Below are positions 42,094 through 51,010 of a DNA stretch of 64,000 nt, in pieces. The stretch is taken from the NCBI GenBank assembly GCA_019113005.1, contig DXIE01000016.1, forward strand, positions 1 to 64,000, given 5' to 3'. The number at the start of each line of letters is the position of its first letter. Position 1 is the first letter of the stretch. This stretch comes from Candidatus Butyricicoccus avistercoris (GTDB lineage: Bacteria; Bacillota; Clostridia; Oscillospirales; Butyricicoccaceae). A program made the position numbers and the translations under genes. Below the pieces are notes generated by a model. The model was not told the DNA's origin, searched no databases, and was given only the letters and a program-made list of their open reading frames with translations.

Positions 42094-43683
42094 ATGAAAC
42101 TTACTGATATTCAAAATAGCAATTTTGATAAAGCACAGTGGGAAGAAAAGGGCTATACTCTGCCAAAGTTCGATATCGAGGCAGTAAAGCAAAAGACTCA
42201 TGATGAGCCAACTTGGATTCACTTTGGTGCTGGTAATATTTTTAGAGCTTTTCCAGCTGCTATGCTGCAAAAGGTTCTTGATAATGGCGAGTATGACAGA
42301 GGCGTAATCGTTGCTGAAGGCTTTGACTATGAAATCATTGACAAAGCTTATGCTCCATACAATAATATGAGCCTGTTAGTTCTGCTAAAGTCTGACGGTT
42401 CTATTGAAAAGCGTGTTGTGGCATCTGTTACCGAAAGCCTAAAGGCTGATAAGCAGTTTGAGGCTGATTGGAATAGACTTGCTGAGATTTTTGTAAATCC
42501 TTCTCTTGAAATGGTTAGCTTTACTATCACAGAAAAGGGCTATTCTGTTGTTGATGCTGATTTAGAGCGTGGTTTAGAGCCTCAGTTTATTATGGGTAAG
42601 GTTACAGCTCTAATGCTTAAGCGTTTTGAGGCTGGTGCTTATCCTGTAACCATTCAGAGCATGGATAACTGTTCTCACAATGGCGACAAGCTCAAGAATG
42701 CTGTTATGGCTTATGCTAATGCATGGGTTAAGGCTGGCATTGCTCCTCAGGCTTTCGTTGATTATCTGAATGATAACTCTAAGGTTTCTTATCCATGGAG
42801 TATGATTGATAAAATCACTCCACGTCCTGATAAGCTAGTACAGGATATGCTTGCAAAGGACGGCTTTGAGGATAATTATACTATTATCACCGAGCGTAAC
42901 ACTTATACAGCTCCTTTTGTAAATGCAGAAGAAACCGAATATCTGGTTATGGAAGATGATTATACTAATGGTCGTCCACCACTGGACAAGGCTGGTGCAA
43001 TCTATGCACAGCGTGAAACAGTTGATAAGGTTGAAAAGATGAAGGTTTGTACCTGTCTGAACCCACTGCATACTGCTATGTCTATTTATGGCTGTATGTT
43101 AGGTTATACTCTTATCTCTGATGAAATGAAGGACGAGGACATTAAGGGTCTTATCACTAAGATGGGTTATATTGAAGCTATGCCTGTTGTAGTTGACCCA
43201 GTTGTATTAAAGCCAGCTGATTTTATTGATGCTGTATTAACTCGCCGTCTGCCTAACCCATTTATGCCAGACGCTCCTCAGAGAATTGCAACCGATACTT
43301 CTCAAAAGCTTTCTATCCGTTTTGGTGAAACCATTAAGGCTTATATCAAAAACGGTCTAAATATGAATGACCTTGTATTAATTCCTCTAGTTTTAGCAGG
43401 CTATGCAAGATATATCAAGGGCATTGATGATAAGGGTAACGAGTTTACTCCATCTGCTGACCCACTGCTTGCAGAGCTGCAAGAGATTGTAAAACCTCTT
43501 GAAGTTAAGGCTGGTGAGCAGGATATGAGCTGCTTAAAGAAGCTGTATGCTAGAGAAGATGTATTCGGTCTAAATCTGTGTGAAACAGAGCTTATTGACC
43601 GTATTATTGAGATGGCAGCAGAGCTATATAATGGCACTGGTGCAGTAAGAAATACACTTCATAAGTATGTATCTGCTAGATAA
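42094..43683 (+). CDS. uxuB: Mannitol dehydrogenase family protein, probable D-fructuronate reductase
   Basis: A 529-residue long-chain polyol dehydrogenase. The N-terminal Rossmann region contains IHFGAGNIFRAF. The family signature SMDNCSHNGDKL and catalytic NxxH in CLNPLHTAMSIYGC are present. Paired with uxuA it most probably reduces fructuronate to mannonate using NADH. Codon use is strongly biased to frequent codons, like uxuA. Mannitol- or tagaturonate-specific relatives share these motifs, so specificity rests on context. Confidence 0.9.
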   Translation: MKLTDIQNSNFDKAQWEEKGYTLPKFDIEAVKQKTHDEPTWIHFGAGNIFRAFPAAMLQKVLDNGEYDRGVIVAEGFDYEIIDKAYAPYNNMSLLVLLKSDGSIEKRVVASVTESLKADKQFEADWNRLAEIFVNPSLEMVSFTITEKGYSVVDADLERGLEPQFIMGKVTALMLKRFEAGAYPVTIQSMDNCSHNGDKLKNAVMAYANAWVKAGIAPQAFVDYLNDNSKVSYPWSMIDKITPRPDKLVQDMLAKDGFEDNYTIITERNTYTAPFVNAEETEYLVMEDDYTNGRPPLDKAGAIYAQRETVDKVEKMKVCTCLNPLHTAMSIYGCMLGYTLISDEMKDEDIKGLITKMGYIEAMPVVVDPVVLKPADFIDAVLTRRLPNPFMPDAPQRIATDTSQKLSIRFGETIKAYIKNGLNMNDLVLIPLVLAGYARYIKGIDDKGNEFTPSADPLLAELQEIVKPLEVKAGEQDMSCLKKLYAREDVFGLNLCETELIDRIIEMAAELYNGTGAVRNTLHKYVSAR

Positions 43684-43686
43684 ATA

Positions 43687-43724
43687 AAAAAATCCCTTCA
43701 GTAAAATCTGAAGGGATTTTTTCT
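43687..43724. terminator. Bidirectional terminator after uxuB
   Basis: A 15-bp stem, AAAAAATCCCTTCAG with CTGAAGGGATTTTTT, has a 6-base loop and U-runs on both strands, ending the converging AraC gene as well. Confidence 0.92.
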
Positions 43725-44591
43725 TTAAAGCAAATATATATCGGAGGATTTTGCTTTTTTATTTGAAATGTTTTTAGTTTGAAGATATTCAGAAGGTGAC
43801 ATACCTACTTCATGTCTGAATACTTTAGCAAAATAATTTGCATTTGCAAAGCCACAAAGATTTGCAATCATTGCAATGCTCAATGAATCATCAAGTAAAA
43901 GCTGCTTAGAATGAGCTATTCTAAACTGTGTAAGACATTGAAGCGGTGTAAGACCTATTGACTGCTTAAAAAGTCTGGTTAAATGCCCCACAGAAACCTC
44001 TACACGTTCTGCAAGGTCTTGTACACCCTCTAAAAATGCATAATCTTCTTCTATTATATTAAGTGCAGCCTCTACTACAAAAGGATAATGTGCTTGCTCG
44101 CTTAAAACGGCATTTCTAAGTGATAAAAGAAAGGAATAACTTATAGCCGAAATATCGGAGATTTCGGCTATACATTCAGGCAAAGAGGAGAGAAAAAGCC
44201 TAATAGATGAATTGTTAAATAAAAGCATACGCTTTGACAGTTGTTTTTCAAGAATGCTATGCCATAAACTGCCAGAAAAGAGTAAAATAGAAATGGTAGA
44301 GGTAGTATTGGAAGTTATATGGCATTTGCCGTGAAAGGTTGTCAAAGCGATAGCACATCCACTGCAAACCACATCATCAAACTGTGTGGTTTGCAGTGAA
44401 ATTTTTCCGTTATTTACACTTATAATTGCAAGTTCAGGCTCATCAAGCTCGAAGATTATATCTTCATTAGCATTTACAGATATATCATTATATGCATCAG
44501 ATAAAACCAAAAGTTTAGCTATATTAATATCACTTTCAAGCGGTTTTAATTTGACCATATTTTGATTTGAAAAGCTTGTGTGCCACTGCAT
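43725..44591 (-). CDS. AraC family regulator downstream of msmK
   Basis: A 288-residue regulator with an N-terminal domain lacking clear cupin motifs and a C-terminal AraC double HTH (LAERVEVSVGHLTRLFKQSIG; LCGFANANYFAKVFRHEVGMSPSEYL). It begins 6 bases after the msmK-like stop and has no visible Shine-Dalgarno before the ATG at 44591 or the alternative ATG at 44558, so it is likely translationally coupled to the ATPase. Its target is not evident. Confidence 0.85.
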   Translation of the reverse strand: MQWHTSFSNQNMVKLKPLESDINIAKLLVLSDAYNDISVNANEDIIFELDEPELAIISVNNGKISLQTTQFDDVVCSGCAIALTTFHGKCHITSNTTSTISILLFSGSLWHSILEKQLSKRMLLFNNSSIRLFLSSLPECIAEISDISAISYSFLLSLRNAVLSEQAHYPFVVEAALNIIEEDYAFLEGVQDLAERVEVSVGHLTRLFKQSIGLTPLQCLTQFRIAHSKQLLLDDSLSIAMIANLCGFANANYFAKVFRHEVGMSPSEYLQTKNISNKKAKSSDIYLL

Positions 44592-44597
44592 AATAAA

Positions 44598-45689
44598 TTA
44601 GTGACAAATAGCCTGCTGTGTATCCTTGTCAAATACATGAACCTTGTCAACATCAATACCAACAACAAAGTCAGTATCTTCCTTAGGATAAACATTAGAA
44701 GGCATGCAAACAATCAGCTTCTGACCCTTGCAGTCAAGATAGATGTTGGTTTCAGCACCCATAAGCTCGGATAGCTCAACCTTAGCTGTGATAGTTGTTT
44801 TAGCATCTTCAGCTCTTAGGAAGTTAGATGGACGAATACCAAGAATAACTTCCTTACCAACATAACCTTCAAGAGCCTTAGCCTTTTCAGCGGTCATTGG
44901 GATATCAAAGTCAGAGAATGAAGCCACAATCTGACCACCCTTGTTAGAAATAGTTGCTGGGCAGAAGTTCATCTGTGGAGAACCGATAAAGCCTGCAACG
45001 AATAGGTTACATGGGGTATCATATAGAGCCTGAGGAGTGTCAAACTGCTGAATAATACCGTCCTTCATAACACAGATACGGTCGCCCATTGTCATAGCTT
45101 CGGTCTGGTCATGGGTTACATATACGAAAGTTGTATCTAAACGCTTATGTAGTTTGCTGATTTCGGAACGCATTGAAGTTCTCAGCTTAGCATCAAGGTT
45201 AGATAGAGGCTCGTCAAGTAAGAATACGGAAGGGTTACGAACCATCGCACGACCTAAAGCAACACGCTGACGCTGACCGCCAGACAGAGCCTTTGGCTTA
45301 CGGTCTAGAAGATGCTCAAGGTCAAGGATACGAGCAGCCTCATGAACCTTCTTGTCGATTTCGTCCTTTGGCATCTTGCGAAGTTGCAGACCGAAAGCGA
45401 TATTCTTATAAACTGTCATATGTGGGTACAGAGCGTAGTTCTGGAATACCATTGCGATATCACGGTCTTTTGGTGCAACATCGTTTACAACCTTATCGCC
45501 GATATAAAGCTCGCCGCCAGTTACTTCTTCAAGACCTGCAATCATACGCAGAGTAGTGGACTTACCACAACCAGAAGGACCTACCAGAATTACGAATTCC
45601 TTATCCTTAATTTCAAGGTTTAAATCAGGTACAACTTCAACGCCACCTGGATATGTTTTGTTTACATGCTTAAAAGTAATACTTGCCAT
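44598..45689 (-). CDS. Sugar ABC transporter ATPase, MsmK/UgpC/MalK type
   Basis: A 363-residue CUT1 ATPase. Walker A is [14 protein letters not shown]-loop [12 protein letters not shown], signature [14 protein letters not shown], Walker [13 protein letters not shown] and H-loop [10 protein letters not shown], with a C-terminal TOBE/OB regulatory domain. It stands apart from any permease. Multi-task ATPases of this type (MsmX in Bacillus, MsmK in Streptococcus) energise several CUT1 importers, and the galactoside transporter at 30.1-33.4 kb has no ATPase. Start and codon bias indicate high expression. Confidence 0.93.
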   Translation of the reverse strand: MASITFKHVNKTYPGGVEVVPDLNLEIKDKEFVILVGPSGCGKSTTLRMIAGLEEVTGGELYIGDKVVNDVAPKDRDIAMVFQNYALYPHMTVYKNIAFGLQLRKMPKDEIDKKVHEAARILDLEHLLDRKPKALSGGQRQRVALGRAMVRNPSVFLLDEPLSNLDAKLRTSMRSEISKLHKRLDTTFVYVTHDQTEAMTMGDRICVMKDGIIQQFDTPQALYDTPCNLFVAGFIGSPQMNFCPATISNKGGQIVASFSDFDIPMTAEKAKALEGYVGKEVILGIRPSNFLRAEDAKTTITAKVELSELMGAETNIYLDCKGQKLIVCMPSNVYPKEDTDFVVGIDVDKVHVFDKDTQQAICH

Positions 45690-45762
45690 GGGAATCTTTC
45701 CTCCAATTTAAAATTAAAATTATCTTAAAAACTGTGTTAAAGTTCTTTTTTGCTACAACCAA

Positions 45763-45792
45763 AGGATAACACATTTTGGGGCAAAACAACAA
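45763..45792 (-). promoter_or_regulatory. Candidate promoter of the msmK-like gene
   Basis: On the minus strand TTGTTG (45792-45787) and TATCCT (45768-45763) are 18 bases apart, with TG-T before the -10. On the plus strand of the same gap TTGACA (from 45826) is a possible -35 for the next gene but lacks a good -10. Confidence 0.45.
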
Positions 45793-45897
45793 TGATAAAA
45801 TTTTGATATTAAGGGTAAATTTTTGACATATATTTATATGAGCATTGATTTTTAAAGTTTAGCGTGTTACCCTAAAACAAATAAAGGAGGCATGATT

Positions 45898-47742
45898 ATG
45901 GAGCAAGAACATTATAAAAAAGCATTGAAATTGGGACAAAGAGAACTCAGAACCAGTATGCTTCATGGTAAAAGTGGTATAATGGCGGTTATGCCTGAAA
46001 GTATGGAAAACGGTACTTTACGCAGAGAATCATTAGGATTAGTTGAAATTCCGCTTGATTTAATAGCAGGTACTTGCACAGATGGCAGAAGTAATGCTTT
46101 TTCACTTAGCTTTTATCCGCTTATGCCTGAAAAAACTGAGTTTTCAAGTAAATGGATAAATTTATGTAAAGCTCATTTAACCGAAGGCTTAAGAGACCCA
46201 ATAAAAGCAGTTGAATATATGGGTAAATTTTATGTTATAGAGGGACATAAAAGAGTAAGTGTGCTTAAATATTTCGGTGCGGTAAGCATTATAGGTTCGG
46301 TAACAAGACTTTACCCAGCCGATAGTGATGATATAAACGTAAAAATATACAATGAATTTTTACAGTTTTATAATCTAACAGGTATGTATATAATACAGTT
46401 TAACCGCCTTGGTGGTTATAGCCAACTTTTGGAAGTTATGGGCTTTAAACAAGATGCCGAGTGGAGTGCAGAGCTTATAAGAGACTTTAGAACATTTTAT
46501 AGTATGTTTTCTAGTGCTTTTAGAAATCAAGGCGGAGATAGCAGTCAGACACCAGAGGCACTAATAGCATATCTTCGCATATATGATTTTGAAAGCTCAA
46601 AACGTAAAGTGCCATCTCAAATTGAAAAAGAACTCGAAAAAATTAAACCTGAAATTGCAAGACGTATTGAGCAAAGTGGTATGACACTTATGCTTGATTC
46701 CGAAAGCAAAAAATCACTGTTTTCTGGTCTTATAAGCACTAAGCTAAAGGTTGCATTTATCTATGGAAATCTGCCAGAAGATAGCACATGGATTTATGCA
46801 CATGAGCTTGGCAGACGTGATGCAGAGGCTATAATGAATGGTCAAATAAGCACCATGGTTTATGGCGATGTTCAAACAGAAGAAAATGCTGTTAAGGCTA
46901 TGGAGCAAGCTGTTGAAAATGGTGCAGATGTTATTTTTGCTCCAGAACCTCAAATGGTTCGTGCATGTGTGCAAATAGCTGCTAAATATCCAGATGTTAA
47001 GGTGCTTAACTGCTCACTAAACACTGTTCATAATATGATTAGAACATATTATCTAAGAATGTATGAAGCTAAATTCTTAGCAGGTGCTTTAGCGGGTTCA
47101 TTGACTCCTGATGATAGAATAGCTTATTTATGTGGTAAACCTACCGAAGGCTCGGTTGCAAGTATAAACGCTTTTGCTCGTGGTGCAGAAATGACAAACC
47201 CTCGTGCCAAGATATATCTTGAATGGGTTTCAGATAATACTGAGCAAGGTGTTACAGATGAAAAAATGTTCTATATGGACGATTTTGATTTATTACCTGT
47301 GCCAACAGGTACACCTCGTGCTGTGGGTTTATATGATAATACAGGTAAAAAACCTAAAAACCTTGCAATAGCAATAGGCAGATGGGGTAAATTCTATCAA
47401 AAGCTGCTTTATCGTATATTAGATGGCAACTGGAAAAGTGATGCAAAGGGAAGCAGTGCAATAAGCTATTGGTGGGGCATGGACTCTGGCGTTGTAGAAG
47501 TCATTTATTCAAGAAGTCTGCCAGATGGTGTAAGACAGCTTGCAGAGCTACTCAAGGAGGCTATTTGCAGTGGTAGGATAGGACCATTTACAGGCACTTT
47601 AAAAGACCAAAATGGTGATATAAAATATAGTGACCCTATCCCTATGAAACCACAAGATATATTAAAAATGGACTGGCTTGCAGAAAATGTAATAGGTATT
47701 CTGCCTGAAGAAGAAAAATCAGAGGAGCAAGATATATTGTGA
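45898..47742 (+). CDS. Cytosolic fusion protein: ParB-like N-terminal part and BMP/Med-type ligand-binding C-terminal part
   Basis: A 614-residue protein without a signal peptide or membrane helix. Residues ~45-140 resemble a ParB/sulfiredoxin-like domain (VEIPLDLIAG; RDPIKAVEYMGKFYVIEGHKRVSVLKYFGA). A helical linker (~150-275) follows. From ~283 the chain reads as a BMP/PnrA-like binding fold (KVAFIYGNLPEDSTWIYAHELGRRDA; NGADVIFAPEPQMVRACVQIAAKYPDVKVLN; RMYEAKFLAGALAGSLTPDDRIAYLCG). That fold normally belongs to exported nucleoside-binding lipoproteins. ATG 45898 is chosen because AAAGGAGG is 8 bases upstream; the ATG at 45892 would be too close. A phosphoesterase gene is translationally coupled downstream. 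Confidence 0.8.
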   Translation: MEQEHYKKALKLGQRELRTSMLHGKSGIMAVMPESMENGTLRRESLGLVEIPLDLIAGTCTDGRSNAFSLSFYPLMPEKTEFSSKWINLCKAHLTEGLRDPIKAVEYMGKFYVIEGHKRVSVLKYFGAVSIIGSVTRLYPADSDDINVKIYNEFLQFYNLTGMYIIQFNRLGGYSQLLEVMGFKQDAEWSAELIRDFRTFYSMFSSAFRNQGGDSSQTPEALIAYLRIYDFESSKRKVPSQIEKELEKIKPEIARRIEQSGMTLMLDSESKKSLFSGLISTKLKVAFIYGNLPEDSTWIYAHELGRRDAEAIMNGQISTMVYGDVQTEENAVKAMEQAVENGADVIFAPEPQMVRACVQIAAKYPDVKVLNCSLNTVHNMIRTYYLRMYEAKFLAGALAGSLTPDDRIAYLCGKPTEGSVASINAFARGAEMTNPRAKIYLEWVSDNTEQGVTDEKMFYMDDFDLLPVPTGTPRAVGLYDNTGKKPKNLAIAIGRWGKFYQKLLYRILDGNWKSDAKGSSAISYWWGMDSGVVEVIYSRSLPDGVRQLAELLKEAICSGRIGPFTGTLKDQNGDIKYSDPIPMKPQDILKMDWLAENVIGILPEEEKSEEQDIL

Positions 47743-48356
47743 AGATATTAGCACTTGCAGACCAAGAGTCGGCATATTTATGGGATTATTTTAAGCCCGA
47801 AAAATTAGAAGGCATAGAACTTATTTTGTCATGCGGTGATTTGTCTGGTGAATATCTTTCATTTCTTGCAACTTTCGCAAAAGTCCCTATTTTGTATATT
47901 CACGGAAACCATGATACATCTTATGATAGAAAACCGCCACTAGGTTGTATTTGTATAGAGGATAAGATATATAATCATAATGGTGTTCGTATTTTAGGAC
48001 TTGGAGGCTCTATGCGTTACAGCTCAGGAGAACATCAATACACTGAGAAGGAAATGAAAAAAAGAATTAAAAAGCTTAGAACAAGACTTTTCTTCTCAAG
48101 AGGTTTTGACATTTTACTAACTCATTCACCAGCTTTTGGGTTTGGTGATGGAAAAGATTTGCCTCATATGGGTTTTCAGGTGTTTAATACTATCATAGAT
48201 AAATATAAGCCAGATTATTTTATACATGGACATACCCATTTAAACTATGGTACAGAATATAAGCGTTTGTCACAAATGGGTGATACTCAAGTTATTAATG
48301 CATTTGAAAGATATGTTTTTAATACTGATGATAAACAAAAAACAGCAAGTCGATAA
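47739..48356 (+). CDS. Metallophosphoesterase coupled to the ParB/BMP fusion gene
   Basis: A 205-residue calcineurin-like phosphoesterase starting with GTG at 47739, which overlaps the previous stop (GTGA). Motifs: LALADQES replaces the usual D-x-H at the N-terminus; then LSCGDLSGEYL (GD), IHGNHDTS (GNHD), LLTHSPAFG and IHGHTHLNYG. The first metal motif reads D-Q instead of D-H, so metal site 1 is altered while the others are intact. The substrate is unknown. Tight coupling implies it acts with the fusion protein. Confidence 0.83.
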   Translation: MKILALADQESAYLWDYFKPEKLEGIELILSCGDLSGEYLSFLATFAKVPILYIHGNHDTSYDRKPPLGCICIEDKIYNHNGVRILGLGGSMRYSSGEHQYTEKEMKKRIKKLRTRLFFSRGFDILLTHSPAFGFGDGKDLPHMGFQVFNTIIDKYKPDYFIHGHTHLNYGTEYKRLSQMGDTQVINAFERYVFNTDDKQKTASR

Positions 48357-48376
48357 TTCGACTTGCTGCTTTTTTA
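48344..48376 (+). terminator. Terminator after the phosphoesterase gene
   Basis: A perfect 10-bp stem, AGCAAGTCGA with TCGACTTGCT, has a TAAT loop and is followed by GCTTTTTTAT; it overlaps the stop codon and faces purA. Confidence 0.88.
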
Positions 48377-49645
48377 TTATATATTCATAACTTGGTCTCT
48401 TGCTGGGCCTACGCCTAACATTGTAACCTTACAGCCACAAATACGCTCAAGCTCACGAATGTAATTTTGTACACTCTTTGGTAGCTCGTCAAAGCTGCGG
48501 CAGTTTGTGATGTCCTCATCAAAGCCTTCAAACTCCTCATAAATTGGAGTGCAGTCGGCTAAGTCAGCAAAATTAGCAGGGAATTCAGTAATACGCTCGC
48601 CCTTATAATCATAAGCTACACAAACTTTAAGTTTGTCAAGACCACGAAGTGGGTCAATTTTGTTGATTACCATTTCGGTCAGACCGTTTACACGGATTGT
48701 ATAACGTGCGATTACTGCATCAAACCAACCTGTACGACGTGGACGACCTGTAACTGTGCCGAACTCGCCACCAGCATTGCGGATATAATCACCATTTTCA
48801 TCAAAAAGCTCGGTTGGGAATGGTCCTTTACCTACACGGGTTGTGTAGCTTTTAAAGATACCCATAACATCAGTGATAGCAGTTGGGCCAACACCAGAAC
48901 CAATACAGCAGCCACCAGCTACTGGGTGAGAAGATGTAACATATGGATAAGTACCCATATCAAGGTCGAGCAATGTGCCTTGTGCACCTTCAAACAGTAC
49001 AAACTTGCCTTCCTTAACCGCATTCCATGTCATAATAGAAGTGTCGGTTACATATTTTCTTAAACGGTCGGCATATGTGCGATACTCAGCCAAAACAGCC
49101 TCGATGTCGATTGGCTCGCCACCATATACACCAACGATAACCTTATTTTTACGCTCGCAAGCCTCACGCATTGCACTTTCAAAACGATCGCCTACAAAGT
49201 CATGCATACGCACGCCGATACGCTCGGACTTGTCCATATAAGTAGGGCCAATACCCTTTTTGGTTGTGCCAATATCATCACCGCCACGAGCCTTTTCACT
49301 CAGAGCATCAAGCTCTAAATGCCATGGCAGAATACAATGACAACGTGCATCAATAAACAGCTTGTCAGCAGATACACCTTGCTCTGCTAGAGTGTCAATC
49401 TCCTTTAAGATGTTGCGTGGGTCTACAACAACACCAGGGCCAATTACATTTGTACATTCTGGGTATAGAATACCAGATGGAATTAGCTGAAGTTTATATT
49501 TAACACCGTCTACTACTACTGTGTGACCTGCGTTATTACCACCCTGACTGCGAACTACTAAGTCAGCCTGTGCTGCAAAAATATCAATAAATTTGCCCTT
49601 GCCTTCGTCGCCCCATTGAGCTCCTAAAATTACCTTGCCTGGCAT
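48377..49645 (-). CDS. purA: Adenylosuccinate synthetase
   Basis: Joins IMP and aspartate with GTP to form adenylosuccinate, the first committed step to AMP. The 422-residue length is normal. Motifs: VILGAQWGDEGKGKFID with the catalytic Asp and the GTP loop, GGNNAGHTVV with the catalytic His, TTKKGIGPTYMDKSERIG, FEGAQGTLLDLDMGTYPYVTSSHP and GPTAITDVMGI. The start follows AAAGGGG. It is a single-gene unit with its own promoter; no purine riboswitch is visible in the ~65-base leader. Confidence 0.97.
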   Translation of the reverse strand: MPGKVILGAQWGDEGKGKFIDIFAAQADLVVRSQGGNNAGHTVVVDGVKYKLQLIPSGILYPECTNVIGPGVVVDPRNILKEIDTLAEQGVSADKLFIDARCHCILPWHLELDALSEKARGGDDIGTTKKGIGPTYMDKSERIGVRMHDFVGDRFESAMREACERKNKVIVGVYGGEPIDIEAVLAEYRTYADRLRKYVTDTSIMTWNAVKEGKFVLFEGAQGTLLDLDMGTYPYVTSSHPVAGGCCIGSGVGPTAITDVMGIFKSYTTRVGKGPFPTELFDENGDYIRNAGGEFGTVTGRPRRTGWFDAVIARYTIRVNGLTEMVINKIDPLRGLDKLKVCVAYDYKGERITEFPANFADLADCTPIYEEFEGFDEDITNCRSFDELPKSVQNYIRELERICGCKVTMLGVGPARDQVMNI

Positions 49646-49716
49646 GAATTATAATGCCCCTTTCAATAAAATTGCGGTTTTAAATGCTTTTTTTACATCT
49701 AACAGCATACATTTGC

Positions 49717-49745
49717 ATTATAGCATGAATTTATTATTCTTTCAA
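49717..49745 (-). promoter_or_regulatory. Promoter of purA
   Basis: On the minus strand TTGAAA (49745-49740) and TATAAT (49722-49717) are 17 bases apart, with TGC before the -10 (extended). Confidence 0.78.
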
Positions 49746-49798
49746 TTACGTTTAATAAAAAAATCATATAGAGCATATAAAATAAACCTTATTAAAGT

Positions 49799-49827
49799 TT
49801 GTTTTTTACTATATATTGTGTTATAAT
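49799..49827 (+). promoter_or_regulatory. Promoter of the cysteine desulfurase-thiI-cinA operon
   Basis: TTGTTT (49799-49804) and TATAAT (49822-49827) are 17 bases apart, with TGT before the -10 (extended); leader about 30 bases. Confidence 0.75.
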
Positions 49828-49863
49828 TCAGACTGAATAAAAGTAATAGAAAGGACAGAAAAA

Positions 49864-50991
49864 ATGCATTATTTGGACAATTCAGCCACAACAGCTGTAT
49901 TACCAGAAGCAGTAGAGGTTATGACAAAACTTATGCTTACTGATTTTGGAAACCCTTCAAGTCAGCATAGTATGGGCATAAAGGCTGCTAAAGAGCTTAA
50001 AAATTATCGTGAAATTGTAGCAAAGGCTATGGGTGCAAACGCTGATGAAATAACTTTTACATCGGGCGGAACAGAGGCAATAAATACTGCGATATTTGGT
50101 GCGGCACACAAAAACCGCCATATAGGTAAGCATATTATAACCACAGAGTTTGAACATTCAGCGGTTAAAAATGATTGCAAAAGATTAGAAGAAGAAGGTT
50201 TTGCTGTAACATACTTAAAACCAGATGAAACAGGTCATATTTCAGCAGAGGATTTTGAAAACGCACTAAGACAGGACACCGTTTTAGTTAGCATTATGCT
50301 TGTAAATAATGAAGTAGGTACACTTCAGCCTGTGGAGAAAATAGGTGCAATACTTAAAGCCAAAGCTCCAAGAGCTATTTTCCATATTGATGCTGTTCAG
50401 GGTTTTTTTCGCACAGCTCTTACACCTAGAAAATGGAATTGTCAACTTATGAGTGTAAGCGGTCATAAAATCGGTGCACCAAAGGGAATAGGTGCTTTAT
50501 ATATCTCAAGAGATATAAAAATTCGACCTTATATTGTTGGCGGCGGTCAAGAAAAAGGTATGCGTTCGGGAACTGAGCCTATGCCTAGTATTGCAGGTTT
50601 TGCGGTAGCTTGTGAAATCCGTCAGAAAAATATGGCTGATGATTTAAAACACGTTAGCGAGCTTGCAGAGTATTTAAAAAGTCAGCTTGAAAAGCGTATA
50701 CCATGGGCAAAACAAAACGGTCAGCCTGATGTTCCTCATGTGTTTAATGTGTCACTTGAAGGCTGTAAGAGTGAGGTTATGCTTAGAATACTTGAAAGCA
50801 GAGAAGTTTATGTTTCGGCTGGTTCTGCGTGTGCAAAGGGTAAGGAAAGTGCTGTTTTAAAGGCTATGGGTTTTGATAACAAGCGTATTGACAGTGCAAT
50901 TAGAATTTCTTTTGCACCATTTAACACGAAAGAAGATATAGATGCTCTTTTAGATGGTTTTGAACAGGGCATTAAAATGTTAAAAAGATAA
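49864..50991 (+). CDS. Cysteine desulfurase, NifS/IscS family
   Basis: A 375-residue class V PLP enzyme that removes sulfur from cysteine as an enzyme persulfide. The start YLDNSATTAVLPE, TSGGTEAINTAIFGA, HIDAVQGFF and PLP lysine in SVSGHKIGAPKG are all present. The catalytic cysteine loop is SAGSACAKGKESAVLKAMG. It lies 19 bases before thiI, so like B. subtilis NifZ it probably feeds sulfur to ThiI for 4-thiouridine. No iscU accompanies it. The ribosome-binding site is GAAAGGAC. Confidence 0.93.
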   Translation: MHYLDNSATTAVLPEAVEVMTKLMLTDFGNPSSQHSMGIKAAKELKNYREIVAKAMGANADEITFTSGGTEAINTAIFGAAHKNRHIGKHIITTEFEHSAVKNDCKRLEEEGFAVTYLKPDETGHISAEDFENALRQDTVLVSIMLVNNEVGTLQPVEKIGAILKAKAPRAIFHIDAVQGFFRTALTPRKWNCQLMSVSGHKIGAPKGIGALYISRDIKIRPYIVGGGQEKGMRSGTEPMPSIAGFAVACEIRQKNMADDLKHVSELAEYLKSQLEKRIPWAKQNGQPDVPHVFNVSLEGCKSEVMLRILESREVYVSAGSACAKGKESAVLKAMGFDNKRIDSAIRISFAPFNTKEDIDALLDGFEQGIKMLKR

Positions 50992-51010
50992 AATTAAGTG
51001 AGGAAAAGAA

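Noticed and set aside
49646..49716. Possible purine riboswitch before purA
   Set aside because: The leader is only about 65 bases and lacks the conserved three-way junction sequence.
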